A stretch of 64,000 nt of DNA from NCBI GenBank assembly GCA_036186865.1, contig AP025065.1, positions 6,732,771 through 6,796,770 of the forward strand, in the 5' to 3' direction. Position numbers and translations under genes: made by a program. Source of the stretch: Eustoma russellianum. Its lineage: Eukaryota > Streptophyta > Magnoliopsida > Gentianales > Gentianaceae. Below are positions 13,056 to 23,745 of the stretch, in pieces (position 1 is the first letter of the stretch; each line of letters starts with the position of its first letter). A model generated the notes under the pieces. The model saw nothing but the letters and a program-made list of their open reading frames with translations. It did no database searches and had not been told where the DNA came from.

Positions 13056-13400
13056 GATATGCATTTACTATGTGTTTGATAACAGTAAGACCAGTAGAGA
13101 CTATGTAAGAGCCTGTTTTAGCCTTAGATATGCATTCACTAGGTGCTTGATAAGAGTAACATCAGCAGAGACTATTTAAGAGGCTGTTTTAGCTTTAGAT
13201 ATGCATTTACTAGGTGTTTGATAAGAGTAAGACCAGTAGAGACCATGTAAGAGGCTGTTTTAGCTTTAGATATGCTCACTAGGTGCTTGATAAGAGTAAG
13301 GCCAGTATGGTAAGAGGTGGTTTTAGCTTTAGATATGCATTTACTAGGTGTTTGATAAGAGTAAGACCAGAGACTATTTAAGAGACTGTTTTAGCTGGAT
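13056..13400. repeat. Minisatellite, unit about 62-72 bp, five copies
   Basis: Copies start with GATATGC at about 13056, 13127, 13198, 13269 and 13331. Each carries ACTAGGTG(T/C)TTGATAAGAGTAA, CCAGTAGAGAC and AGAGGCTGTTTTAGC, with small internal deletions that vary the unit length. The array lies about 1 kb after the SEUSS stop codon and has no reading frame. Confidence 0.9.
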
Positions 13401-13442
13401 ATATTCATGCATACGCATGAAATGTCTTGAAATGCGATATGT

Positions 13443-13655
13443 TGTGTGAGACTATCATTTGAATGCAACACAGGGATTGTCTATATGTGTGTGAGGTGTG
13501 TGATATTATCATTTGAAGGCAACACGGGGATTGTCTCTGTATGTGTTTGGTGTGTGAGACTATCATTTGAATGCAACACGGGGATTGTCTCTGTATGTGT
13601 TTGGTGTGTGAAACTATCATTTGAATGTAACACGGATCGTCTCTGTATGTGTTAG
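13443..13655. repeat. Second minisatellite, unit about 58 bp, four copies
   Basis: Each copy contains ATTTGAATGCAACACGGGGA followed by TTGTCTCTGTATGTGTTTGG and a TGTGAGACTATC link. The second and third copies are nearly identical; the first and last are more diverged, the usual pattern for an array that expands from its middle. Both strands stay open for about 70 codons only because the unit has few stops; I do not regard these as genes. Confidence 0.9.
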
Positions 13656-13659
13656 GTGG

Positions 13660-13990
13660 TGATTGTGTTGTTGAGTCGAATGGTCTTGGTATTTAGAACG
13701 ATAGCAGAAATCCAAGAAAAAAGGAACTGTCAGGTTTGTTATGTTGTAGGTAAAATGTTACGTGAAAGCCTTGAGGTGAGTATCGGAGCATTGGTATAAT
13801 TTCTTCTAAACTAAGAGGTACTATTGTTGAACCATGATATGGTTAGACAAGACCATGCTTTGCAAGTTTACCGGCAAGGTACCGTTTTAATCTTTGTATT
13901 TTTTCCTTCAAAAAAGATGTATTGGTCTAAAAATTTTTTTTACTTGAAATAAATGTAAGACACCAAAGTTATATTTATAGTGACCAAGTT
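13660..13990. other. Spacer before the gypsy fragment
   Basis: AT-rich, with no recognised feature. Homology to gypsy polymerase starts abruptly near 13990, so the 5' half of that element has been lost or lies elsewhere. Confidence 0.45.
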
Positions 13991-14500
13991 CTAGTGGACC
14001 TCCGAATACGAGAAGAGCTTTGCTGAGTTAAAAAGGAGGTTGACTGTTGCACCGGTATTGGCACAACCCTCCGGCACTGAAGGTTGTGTCATCTACAGTG
14101 ACGCCTCGAAAAATGGGCTAGGTATATGTATATAAATTTTCATTTATGATTGTGTACATATAAACTCTAGCCTAAAGCTTTCTTTGTAGGGTGTGTGTTG
14201 ATGCAAGGAGAAAGGGTCATTGCTTGTCATCGAGACAATTGAAACCGTGTGATCAAAACTACCCTACACATAACTTGGAGCTCGTCGCGGTTATATTTGC
14301 ACTCAAGATTTGGCACCACTACTTATATGGGGAGAAGTGTGAGGTCTTCATGGATCATAAAAGCCTCAAGTATCTATTTACGTAGGAGTTAAATATGAGG
14401 CAGAGACAATGGTTAGAGTTGATAAAAGACTATGATTTGACCATCAGTTATCGTCCGAGGAAGGCTAATAGAGTGGCTGACACACTGAATCGGTAGTCGA
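13990..14500 (+). pseudogene. Ty3/gypsy reverse transcriptase end and RNase H, decayed
   Basis: The frame from about 14005 reads through the end of the RT domain into RNase H (motif YSDASKNGLG at about 14094-14123). It is then interrupted by a 68-nt intron-like insert (14122-14189) and resumes with the RNase H core: YPTHNLELVAVIFALKIWHH, YLYGEKCEVF and DHKSLKYLFT. Defects are a one-base loss near 14225, TAG codons at 14383 and 14494, and the insert. The order RT-RNase H-integrase is that of Ty3/gypsy. The element is dead and lacks everything upstream of the RT end. Confidence 0.88.
14122..14189 (+). other. 68-nt intron-like insert in the RNase H frame
   Basis: The segment starts with GT, ends with TTTCTTTGTAG, is strongly AT-rich, and interrupts a conserved RNase H motif. 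Removing 14122-14189 joins the two sides in the correct frame. Plant introns can be this short. It could instead be a chance insertion with splice-like ends; no target duplication is visible. Confidence 0.6.
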
Positions 14501-14520
14501 ATCATACGACACAAACCCCA

Positions 14521-15560
14521 TTGGAGCGTGAGATTGAAGAGTTCGATCTAGACATTGTTGATTCTACAGTAAACATCTTAGCAACATTAATCATTACTCC
14601 GACACTTGTGGACCGAATCAGAGACGCCCAGAAAAAAGATGCTACTCTCAGCCGTATTCGAGATAGACTTCAGACTGAGCAGATTGAGAGATTTCAATTA
14701 TATGATGATGGAGGTATCAGGGACGTTTATGTGTGCCAAATGATGAAGCGTTGAAGAAAGAATTGTTGAAGGAAGCAATAACACTTGATCGTCTATCCAT
14801 CCGAGTTCCACCAAGATATATAATGATTTGAAGAAGAATTATTGGTGGTACGGTATGAAGCGTGAGATCGCTGAATTTATTTCCCAGTGTTTGGTTTATC
14901 AGCAAGTTAATGCCAAACATCAGCGTCCTAGAGGTTATCTACAGCCGTTAGAGATTCCGGAATGGAAATGGGAGGATATCATTATGGATTTTATTGCAGG
15001 GCTCCCTAAGACATAAAGTGGCAACGACGTGATTTGGGTATTGTAGACCGGTTGACGAAGTTTGCACACTTCCTACCAGTGTCTAGTGAGGCGGCGATGG
15101 AGAAGCTAGTGACTCTTTATGTTGATAGCATCGTCAGTTTACATGGAGTTCTAGTGAGCATTGTATCGGACTGAGACCCGAGGTTTACATCAAGATTCTA
15201 GACAGCATATCAGAGATTCATGGGGACCAAGCTGAAATTGAGCACTGCTTTTCATCCACAAACTGATGGACAATCGGAGAGAACTATTCAGACTTTCGAC
15301 GACATGCTACGAGCTTGCGCTTTGGACTTTAAAGGTAATTGGGACATCATGGTGAAACTTATGGAGTTCTCGTATAATAATAGTCACCATAGTGCTATCG
15401 GCATGGCGTCTTTTGAAGCATTATATGGGAGAAAGTGTCGATCGTCGCTTTATTAGGACGAGGTAAGATAGAAGTCTATCACTGGACCGGAGTTGGTTGA
15501 GAAAACATTTGAGAAGGTTAAGATCATTCGTGAAATGCTCAAGACGTCTCAGGATTGTAG
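14521..15560 (+). pseudogene. Ty3/gypsy integrase, decayed
   Basis: The linker after RNase H (14521-14754) leads, after a frameshift near 14740, into the integrase zinc-binding region (LKKNYWWYGMKREIAEF, 14828 onward). One zinc-site cysteine there reads Tyr (CLVYQQV). The catalytic core follows: DFIAGLPKT at about 14989, a SD-stop-DPRF motif at 15160-15185, then FHPQTDGQSERTIQTF and YNNSHHSAIGMASFEALYGR. At least five stops and two frameshifts are visible. Several stops fit C-to-T or G-to-A changes of CGA and TGG codons. In the family the enzyme would insert the cDNA into chromosomes; this copy cannot. Confidence 0.9.
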
Positions 15561-15591
15561 TAAGAGTTGAGCGGATTCCAGGAGGAGACCA

Positions 15592-16023
15592 TTGGAGTTC
15601 GTCGTGGGCGAAAAGGTTTATTTGAAAGTTTCTCCAACCAAAGGCGTTATGAGGTTTGGCGAGAAGGGCAAGATGAGCCCAAGATATATTGGTCCTTATG
15701 AGGTGTTGGAGCGGATTAGGACATTGGCCTATCGACTAGCACTACTTCCAGCGTTGTCGCAAGTGCACAATGTCTTTCATGTATCGCAACTGAGGCGTTA
15801 CATTGCTGATCCAAGTCACGTGCCAGAGACTCGACCTTTGAAGATGAAAAGTGACGCTACGTACAAGGAGTCTCCATTGCGCATCGTAGACCTTAAAGAT
15901 CAAGTACTGAGGAGACGAGTAATCCTATATGTTAAAGTCCAATGGTCGAACCACACCGAGCGAGAGGCCACATGAGAGGTCGAAGAGGAAGTGTGCAAGA
16001 AGTATCCCCACCTATTTGAATAA
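15592..16023 (+). pseudogene. Ty3/gypsy integrase C-terminus with chromodomain-like tail
   Basis: This frame carries the GPY/F-type region (EKGKMSPRYIGPYEVLERI), then the common NVFHVSQLRRYIADPSHV segment and a tail (VKVQWSNHTEREAT, then a TGA where Trp is expected at 15973) that resembles the chromodomain end of chromovirus polyproteins. The polyprotein ends at TAA 16021-16023. It is followed 30 bases later by the purine tract and the LTR, which is the expected order. It may be Tekay-like; the lineage is inferred from LTR length and these motifs. Confidence 0.85.
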
Positions 16024-16054
16024 AGTACGTAAGTTTCGAAGACAAAACTTTTTG

Positions 16055-16068
16055 TAAGGGAGGATAAG
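16055..16068 (+). other. Polypurine tract of the gypsy element
   Basis: A purine-rich run (TAAGGGAGGATAAG) lies immediately before the TG that opens the 3' LTR. In LTR retrotransposons this primes plus-strand DNA synthesis. Confidence 0.7.
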
Positions 16069-18793
16069 TGTTATGCATGATTTTTTTAAGGAGAAGAAAA
16101 AGGAAATTACAAAAATTAAAAATTTGTAACTAACATAAACAATGAAGAGTTGGACTAGGAAATACCAACTTAGGATATACATTATCCTACGCAATTGTAT
16201 GGAAACTCAAATTTCAAATAGAGTAGTCTTCCTAGGACAAACTATATCAAAAATGAATATACCTTGTTGTCGAAACTTACACCTATCTATTTTTTTTGAC
16301 CATACACCTATCTATTTAGGTGGTGTTTGGTTGGGGGATTTGAGAATAAGAGAATGAGTTTGGAGGAATCCAAACCAATTTAAGTTGTTTGTTTGGGAAA
16401 AGGGAGGAATGAGTATCACTTTGATATCCAAGTATTTGGTAATTGATATCTTTTTTTGATATACTAGCCCCCCTAGTCTATCAATACGGGGGAATGAGGG
16501 GCCGTCGGTCAACGCCGTCGGCCACAACCGTCGGCCGCCGGCCGGTCAATATTCCGGTCGGTCAAATTTTTCTGGCCGCCCACATTCGATACCCGTTCCA
16601 ATTCCGATACGTTCCAAACAGCATCAATGTCTATCATACCCATTTCTACTTCAATGCCAAACAAGTATCACTTTTAGGCCCAAACCCGTATCCTTCAAAC
16701 CCATTCTCTGTCATACCCATTCCGATTCTGATTCCGATATCCAAGTGCGAACCAAACGCCACCTTAATACCTTAACCTAAACTAATACACACACCCCTCA
16801 TATCAATTCTGACACCCCCTGTTAGAAGAAATGATTCAGCCCCCAAGATTAGTCACCAGCGTCTATCAGCAACAATATCAAATATTGATATTTGGTTGTT
16901 GCAATTAGGCCAACGTGGGCAAGCGAAAAAAAAAGAGAGCAAGGGAAAAAGGTGCAGTTTCTTTCATTGCCTTCAGCCGAGAGTAATTTTTTGAAATCCA
17001 TCGAGCCTAATCTAATATACGGTATAGTATCATCAAATCATGTAAGTGATCTCTCTACACATGCTATGTTTTGCGAAGATTTATGTTATGTTCGTTATAA
17101 ACTTGGATCATGCATGAGTATTCTTGAATGCATAATTGTATGAAATCATGTATAAAAGTATATGACAATCAATTTGTATATGTTTATATATGAGATTTCT
17201 ATGAGAGTCGAATTAGTATATTTGTGTGTGTGGGCCAGAGGCCGTATATGTGGCGATGTGCATGTATGTTTATTAGTGAACATGTATGTGTATACACCCG
17301 TGGATATATGTGTGCTGTTGGAAATAGTACATGTTAGGAAGAGTGCATGTGATGGTTTCTTTCAAGAAACTGCGGCTTTTGGATTATTGGGAAGCTGGCC
17401 GAGTGGCCAAATTTATTGAACATGGTACTCAAAAATATATGGTAAAAATATATATAATCTCGTATATATACATATGTACAAATATGAATATGATTATAGT
17501 TTGTAATTGTTGTGTTTTCATGGTCGGAAAATAATTAGGATTTGGAGAAGTATAATTCCGGCCAAGAGACGGGGAGAGGAATATTTGATATTTTGGACTT
17601 TTGACCATTTGGATTATTTGTTTGGATGATTTGTTATTTAGAGGACATTTTGGTAATTTTGACAAATTTGAAATTTTGACCTATTTTGGTAATTTGGACT
17701 AACTTTGATACTTGAAAAATGACTTTGAAAAGTGCATTTGTATATTTTTGGAAATTCACCTCTACACTTGAAATATATTGTTAAGCTAGGTTGTTTCCAA
17801 ACAAACGGAGCGTAGGGGCGTAACTACCTAGAATGTTCAGGGAGCACGGACATATTGGCCGCCATTAGGGACGTAACTACCTAGAATATTCAGGGAGTCT
17901 ATGGCGTATTAACTATTAGGGGACCAATTCGTAAGTTTTAAGGTATAAGTCATTTGTAGGAAAAGTGCTATATCCATTGCATTATTTTGGACCGTTTTAG
18001 CTGGGTTTTGAATATTTTGAATTTTGGACATTTTGATATTTGGAATTGGATCGAGTTGTACTCGGATTTGAATTTTAGACTTTGGACCGGCAAAATCGGG
18101 TTTGGAAAATTTGGAATTTGGACTTGGAATTTTGGGCCTTTCACTTTGGATGTTTTGACATCGCATATTTTGGAAAATTGAATCATCGATTTTGGATTTA
18201 GACTAACCCCTAATTTGACTTTGTTACGTACTTTATTGGAATTTGTTACGTACTTTGTTGGATCTATTTGCTTTTTGATGTTAGGGCAGAATTGAAAATT
18301 TACTTGCGAAGAGAAACACGCTATTATTTTATGTTGTTATATATTTTTATCACGCTTGCTTCTCCGTGTATGAACCCATGGTAAGTATAATGAAATTACT
18401 TACAAGGCGACTTGTCGCTCATGCCACACTATCTCTATTTTTTCCCCCAGATGATGAGGAACTCGAGTGAAATTAAGTAGAGGATGATTTAGATCAAGAG
18501 AGTTGATTGATCGTGACTATTGAGGATTTTCTAAGGAGTTAGAGACATTTGAACTTTTTGTTTAGTTTTAGACAGTTGAGACTTATTCATTTTTTTCCAT
18601 TTTGCTTATTCCGACATTGTATTAGATTTGACGTCGACTTTTGATATTCATTTATGATATTGATGATTTCGAGGATTTTTATCTTGACTTCCGCCGACGT
18701 GTATATGTTTTGACTTTGACGCCTTGTATTTTCCTTAGCGAAATACGACGGATGAATCGTTTCGAGTACTAGGGCTCGGGACGGGTCGCTACA
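16069..18793 (+). mobile_element. 3' LTR of the gypsy element (about 2.7 kb)
   Basis: The LTR opens with TGTTATGC directly after the polypurine tract and closes with GGGTCGCTACA at 18793, almost the same closing word as the other gypsy LTR in the window (GGGGCGCTACA at 63832). The 445-bp MITE at 16319-16763 is a later insertion, so the original LTR was about 2.28 kb. 17816-17899 contains two copies of a CGTAACTACCTAGAAT block. 17540-18190 is a C-poor quasi-repeat built on TTTTGGA words. The matching 5' LTR is absent from the window. Confidence 0.78.
16319..16763. mobile_element. MITE with PIF/Harbinger-type ends
   Basis: The 445-bp element begins GGTGGTGTTTGGTT and ends AACCAAACGCCACC, a 14-bp terminal inverted repeat with one mismatch. 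It is flanked by the 3-bp duplication TTA (16316-16318 and 16764-16766). Three-base TTA/TAA duplications and ends starting GG are typical of PIF/Harbinger (Tourist-like) MITEs. It has no transposase frame, and the open frame of about 110 codons across it is accidental. It lies inside the gypsy LTR and is therefore younger than it. Confidence 0.88.
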
Positions 18794-20379
18794 CTAACAA
18801 CTGTAAATAAAATATAGCCATTATATAGCCGTTGGTGGTTTGAAGTTTCTAACCTCTTTCAAGCCTTATAAAAGTCAAACTCATGTACATTTGATAATGA
18901 GAAAGTAATAAAATTTTTAACAATTCAGCCTCCAATTTATACTCTTCTATTTAACAATACAAGCTTATATATTCACAATATGTGCTTTTAAAATGTTTAG
19001 TTACACGATTCCGTATTTCACACTTATGCCCGTCTGAATTCCAACAGAGTGAGCAAAAAACCTGAATATGTTCTTGAGACCTACAATGTCGCCCCTAACG
19101 AACAGCTCACCTTTGTCTTTCGAGAAACACTTGCTTTGTTATCTTATTCTCTGTCACGTTTTCACAATGTATAAAATTTTTTAGTATATTCTATTTTTCT
19201 GAATGTGAAGTTTTACGGTTTATTGGCCCCAGATATGAGTCGAGACAACCTTAGGAATATCCTAGTGTAATCCATCGGCGGCTTTTGTCAAAAATTTGTC
19301 GGCGCTGTTTACTGAAAAAACCTACTTCACGCCCTTTTCCCGTCCACAGTCCATTTAAAATTCCTTTCGACAACTGAGACATAGTACAACTAATATCCGT
19401 GTTAAGTTTAAGTGAACTAAGTTTAATCAGATACAATTCAAAAGATTCTGTGTTAAGTTTAAGTGAACCAAGTTTAATCAGTTACAATTTGAAAGATTTT
19501 GTAGATTCATTGATGAGGGTTTGTTAGGTGCACCTCTCGCCTATCGGGAAAAATTGAGGCTAGCCCCCCTCCTAAATGAAGCAATCCTTTTTGTGTCATT
19601 GACATAACAGATGTAGTTTCGAGTGCCAAAAGGCCATACATAGTCTTGAGTGTCTCCATGGTCTCAGCCCCAAAGAGTATTGTGGAGGATGTAAATCAAG
19701 AGCTCAGCGGCTTTTTAGGTTGGTGAGGACTTTACGTAATGAACCACACAAGGTGTCTCTTTCCAAACTAAGCCTTCGGCCTGGCAGAAGTAAAACACAT
19801 ACACTGTGCGTGTTTTTGAAATCAAACTCTGAACCTTTAGTGACAAATCCAACCTGATTATCAACTAAGTTATGAGTTATAGCGTCGACTTAAAATTCTA
19901 AGTACATATATATCTCAACTGTCTTTGCAGTCGGTAAATGTTCATTTTCTCGTACTGGGATTTCCGGTATACACAGGAGAGTCAATGTGTCTGAATCTGA
20001 TACCAGACCAATATATGATTTTTGTCTTCCTACATACATTTTTATGGAGAGTTTACTTTCTCTTGTTACATTTTATATATCTAGTTAAATAAAGAAAATG
20101 TATACTACAGAAATGTCGGAGGTCAATTCCATTGTTTATAAAAGAAATCAAAAGGTATTTTACAAGTTGAATTAGCATATGAATTTGAATGGAATCCGAA
20201 ATATATTAACAGAAATAAAACAAAATTGCAAAAGTTTTCTACTACATTTCAACAACCTAATATAAGTTTAATTTTCCTGCTTTGTGCTCGATTCATCTTC
20301 TAATTACCGTGGATGATTTATTTCTTGAATTTGTTGCTGCAAATGGTGACTTCAGCCTCGTACATTGAACTTCTTCAAC
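18794..20379. other. Non-coding spacer between gypsy and copia elements
   Basis: I recognise no gene. A 51-bp tandem duplication with GTTAAGTTTAAGTGAAC lies at 19399-19499. 19540-19800 has higher GC and resembles exon-like sequence in base composition, but no frame stays open across it and I can assign no family. Confidence 0.45.
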
Positions 20380-20620
20380 TCATAACTATGGTAGTATAAT
20401 GGCAACAATATAGTAGAATGCAATATTCATTCATACTAATAATATGTACAACTTCACCTATTCTTATACATCCGGGTATCCTCTGTACATGGTAAGTAAT
20501 AACCAATTTCTACAATCACTAATATGATTACACTGATTGATTACAATGATTGGTACACTTGAATAAATCTAATTAAGGTATGACATGATACTCCTTATGA
20601 CATCATACTCTTTCCTAACA
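20380..20620 (-). mobile_element. 3' LTR of the copia element (about 240 bp)
   Basis: On the - strand an LTR opening TGTTAGGAAAG starts at 20620, just after a short purine tract (AAGGGGAG near 20628) that follows the RNase H frame. It ends near 20380 with ATAGTTATGA, which parallels the ATAGTTATCA at the other end of the element (31165). The full LTR sequence is not similar to the one at the other end, as noted in the findings. Confidence 0.6.
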
Positions 20621-20691
20621 CTCCCCTTCAAGTTGAGCAGGGGAATCTACAATGCCCAACTTGATCAACATCTCATCAAACGTCCTTCTTG

Positions 20692-21702
20692 CTAAACTTT
20701 TGTTAAGATATCTGCTAATTGATCTTCTGGCGGCACGAATGGCAGCTCAACAATTTTGTCCTCAATATTCTCTTTATTAAAGTGACGATCTACCTCAAAG
20801 TGTTTAGTGCGATCATGCTGTACGGGATTTTCAGAAATATTAATGGAAGCCTTATTATCACACATTAACTTGGTTGGAAGCAATACCTGAAGACCCATAT
20901 CATTCATTAACTTCTTTAACCACAATATTTCCATGACTCCCTTAGCAATCCCTCGGAACTCTGCTTCAGCACTTGATAGGGTTACCACTTTCTGCTTTTT
21001 ACTCTTCCACATAACCAAATTTACTCCTACTAGAGCAAAGTATCCTGAGGTGGACCGTCGATCTACTAAATTCCTTGCCCAATCAGCATCAGTATACACC
21101 TTGATATTCAAATGACCATGGTTTCCGAACAAGATACCACGCCCGGTTGTCCCTTTTAAGTATCAAATGATTCTCATTACAGCTTCCATATGATGACTCT
21201 GAGGTCGATGCGTGAACTGACTTACAAGTCCAACTGCAAATGAAATATCAGGACGAGTATGCGGTAGGTAAATCAGCTTCCCGGCTAGTCGTTGGTACCT
21301 TCCTCGGTGTGTATTAGGTCTTCCTTCTTCAAACTCTAACTTTTGGTTTACCAACATCGGAGCTCCAGCAGGTTTACAGTCCATCATACCAACTTTAGTT
21401 AGTAGGTCCACAATATATTTCTTTTGGGAGATAAAGATCCCATATTCCGAACATTCCACTTCAATCCCTAAAAAATATCTTAGATCCCTCAAATCCTTCA
21501 TTTTTCAAATTCAGAGAACAACAGTTGTTTTAGTACTGTCATATCCTCCGTGTCATCTCCTGTAAATCATCTACATAAATTATTAGGCACGTTACTTGGG
21601 GCCTTTTTTATAAATAATGTATGATCCAAAATACTCTGTTTATAGTTCTATCTCTTCATGAAAGTGGTGAACCTCCCAAACCATGCCCTGGGCGACTGTT
21701 TG
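20692..21702 (-). pseudogene. Ty1/copia RT end and RNase H, decayed
   Basis: On the - strand the frame 21501-20692 carries the C-terminal RT segment (DLRYFLGIEV, QRLAGKLIYLPHTRPDISFA) and the copia RNase H core (VYTDADWARN, DRRSTSGY, SSAEAEFRGIA, CDNKASINI, HFEVDRHF, QLADILTK). A single TGA (21163-21165) interrupts it. Upstream, 21702-21502 continues the RT (AWFGRFTTF region, then a damaged YVDD region) with several stops and frameshifts. The RT is cut at 21702 by the gypsy solo LTR and continues at 24706. The gene order is that of Ty1/copia. Confidence 0.9.
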
Positions 21703-22465
21703 CATAGCGCCCTGGCCCGATACTGGATATCGGTACCAGTGCACCCGCAGTAGTCTACTACGAGAACTACGAAGCGTCAAAGCAGATCAAGCACATGTCA
21801 TCCATGACGTAAGATAAATCAGCGGAAACGTTGTAGAATTAAAAAACTTCAATAACAATAATATCCCAAATGAAACACAGCTGAAATAAAACGTGTCAGG
21901 GAGAATGTCTAATGTATCCTTCAACACGAATCCTTAACAGTAAATCCTTCAACTAAAAGATAAGGACTGTAAGCCTGTCCATTTTAGTGACCATCGTCCC
22001 AATGAGCCCACTCGCCGTTATCTTCTACAAAAATCATCTCGTACTTTGGCTCAACTGAAAAGCAGTTAGAGTATTTGTTCTTAGCAAAAACATCGCCAGC
22101 AAGTAACCCGTCTGTACACTTCACAAGATCACACACAACGAGTCACCAGTACATAAATCAATGCCCAAAATAAGGTGCTCGGGTTGTCAAATAACATCTT
22201 TATAACGATTCATCAAATCCAAATAAACCACATAATTGGCAAAAAAAAATGAAACCAACACATATAGAGCCAAACATACTACATAAACAGAATGTATGCT
22301 AGTAACATTTCTTGCATGTCAAATCTTATGCTTCGTGTAACATGATGCATGTACTTTTTCAAAACCACACACAAAACTCATTCATATGTCTTCTTTCTTA
22401 AACATGTCATGCGTGTCATTTCACAAAACTTTTCACAATTCTTCTTATCATATTCTTCGCGTAGC

Positions 22466-22815
22466 AGAACTTTATACCCTGTGGGTGATCAGTCCATAGC
22501 AAACAGAACTTTATACCCTGTGCAGAAAGGTCCACGGCCCCATAACATATAACTTTATACTCCGTGCTGAAAGGTCCATGACCCCATAACATATAACTTT
22601 ATACCCCGTGCTGATAGGTCCACGGTCCCATAACATATATCTTTATATCCGTGCTGATAAGTCCACGTCCCCATAACATAACTTTATTTTCCGTGCTGAT
22701 AGGTCCACGGCCCCATAACATAACTTTATTTTCCATACTGATAGGTCCACGGCCTCATAAAATACTTTATTTTCCGCGCTGATTGGTCCACAGCCTCATA
22801 AAATACTTTATAACT
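22466..22815. repeat. Minisatellite inside the gypsy solo LTR, unit about 46 bp
   Basis: About eight degenerate copies of ACTTTATACCCCGTGCTGA followed by TAGGTCCACGGCCCCATAAC. Copies to the right shorten and drift (TTTATTTTCCGTGC). Two further TTTATACCCTGC words at 22840-22880 may be remnants. The regular spacing comes from direct tandem copies with no unique spacers, so this is not a CRISPR array. Confidence 0.9.
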
Positions 22816-23419
22816 TGATGTTGATTCACAGGTCACGCTTTTATGCCCTGCTTTCGCAGACGTGACTTTTATACCCTGCGATCAACCAGTAGCCGTAGTT
22901 GCTTTTCGAAACTTTAATCTTCTTTTCAAACTCATATTCTTTTCGCAAAACAAAACTCATGTCGAAATGCAAAGTGTTCATGTCATGATGCAGAATGCTC
23001 ATGTAATATTATATCAAACGTGTAAACATGCACACAACTTTACATATCAAGTACAAAGTCTTGAACATCTATCACACCCTGCTCGTACCATTTCATGTCC
23101 TTTCATATTAAAAACATTCATATCGAGTTTACACTTAACCTTGCTCATTCATACTTCCTCAAACACACCTTATTCGTACCATTTTATGCACTTTCATATT
23201 GCTAACTCACTTCGAATTCATACCTAACTTTACTCATTCACACTTAATGTTTACAACTCAAGCACACCTCGTTCGTACCACTTCATGCCTCTTTCGTATC
23301 GCAAATTCATTTCGAATTCATACTTAACCTTACTCATTCACACTTAATGTTTACGACTCAAGCACCCCTAAAAAACACTTGTACTTTATGAGCAATGGAA
23401 GAGAATAAGGTATCTCACA

Positions 23420-23745
23420 TACATGGAGCGCTTAATGGGTTAAAAACTTGGAACGCCTTCAGGAGGCGCTTAATGTGGCATAATGTGTTCTGGAATGTGC
23501 TAGTATATATCGAATGCCTACATGAAGCGCTTTATGTGACATCGAACGCCTTCTGAGGTGTTCGAAGTGTTCTGGAATGTGTTGTGACACATCAAACGCC
23601 TACATGAAGCACCTTATGTTGCATGAAGCGCCTAATGTAGGTGTTCGAAGTATTCTGGAATGCACTAGGACACATTGAACGCCTAATTTAGGCGCCTAAT
23701 GTGACATTGAGCGCCTAAAGTAGGTGTTCGAAGTGTATGACAGTT
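23420..23745. repeat. Complex repeat of GAACGCCT and GCGCCTAATGT words
   Basis: Repeated modules combine GAACGCCTACATGAAGCGC, TTATGTGACAT and GTGTTCGAAGTGTTCTGGAA in varying order about every 55-110 bp. Lying inside the gypsy solo LTR, they probably arose by local duplication. No function is evident. Confidence 0.75.

Noticed and set aside
16443..16775. 110-codon + strand frame
   Set aside because: It runs across the MITE and its flank; MITEs of this kind do not code for protein.
22466..22815. Regular repeats resembling a CRISPR layout
   Set aside because: The copies are contiguous without unique spacers, the genome is a plant's, and the array lies in an LTR.
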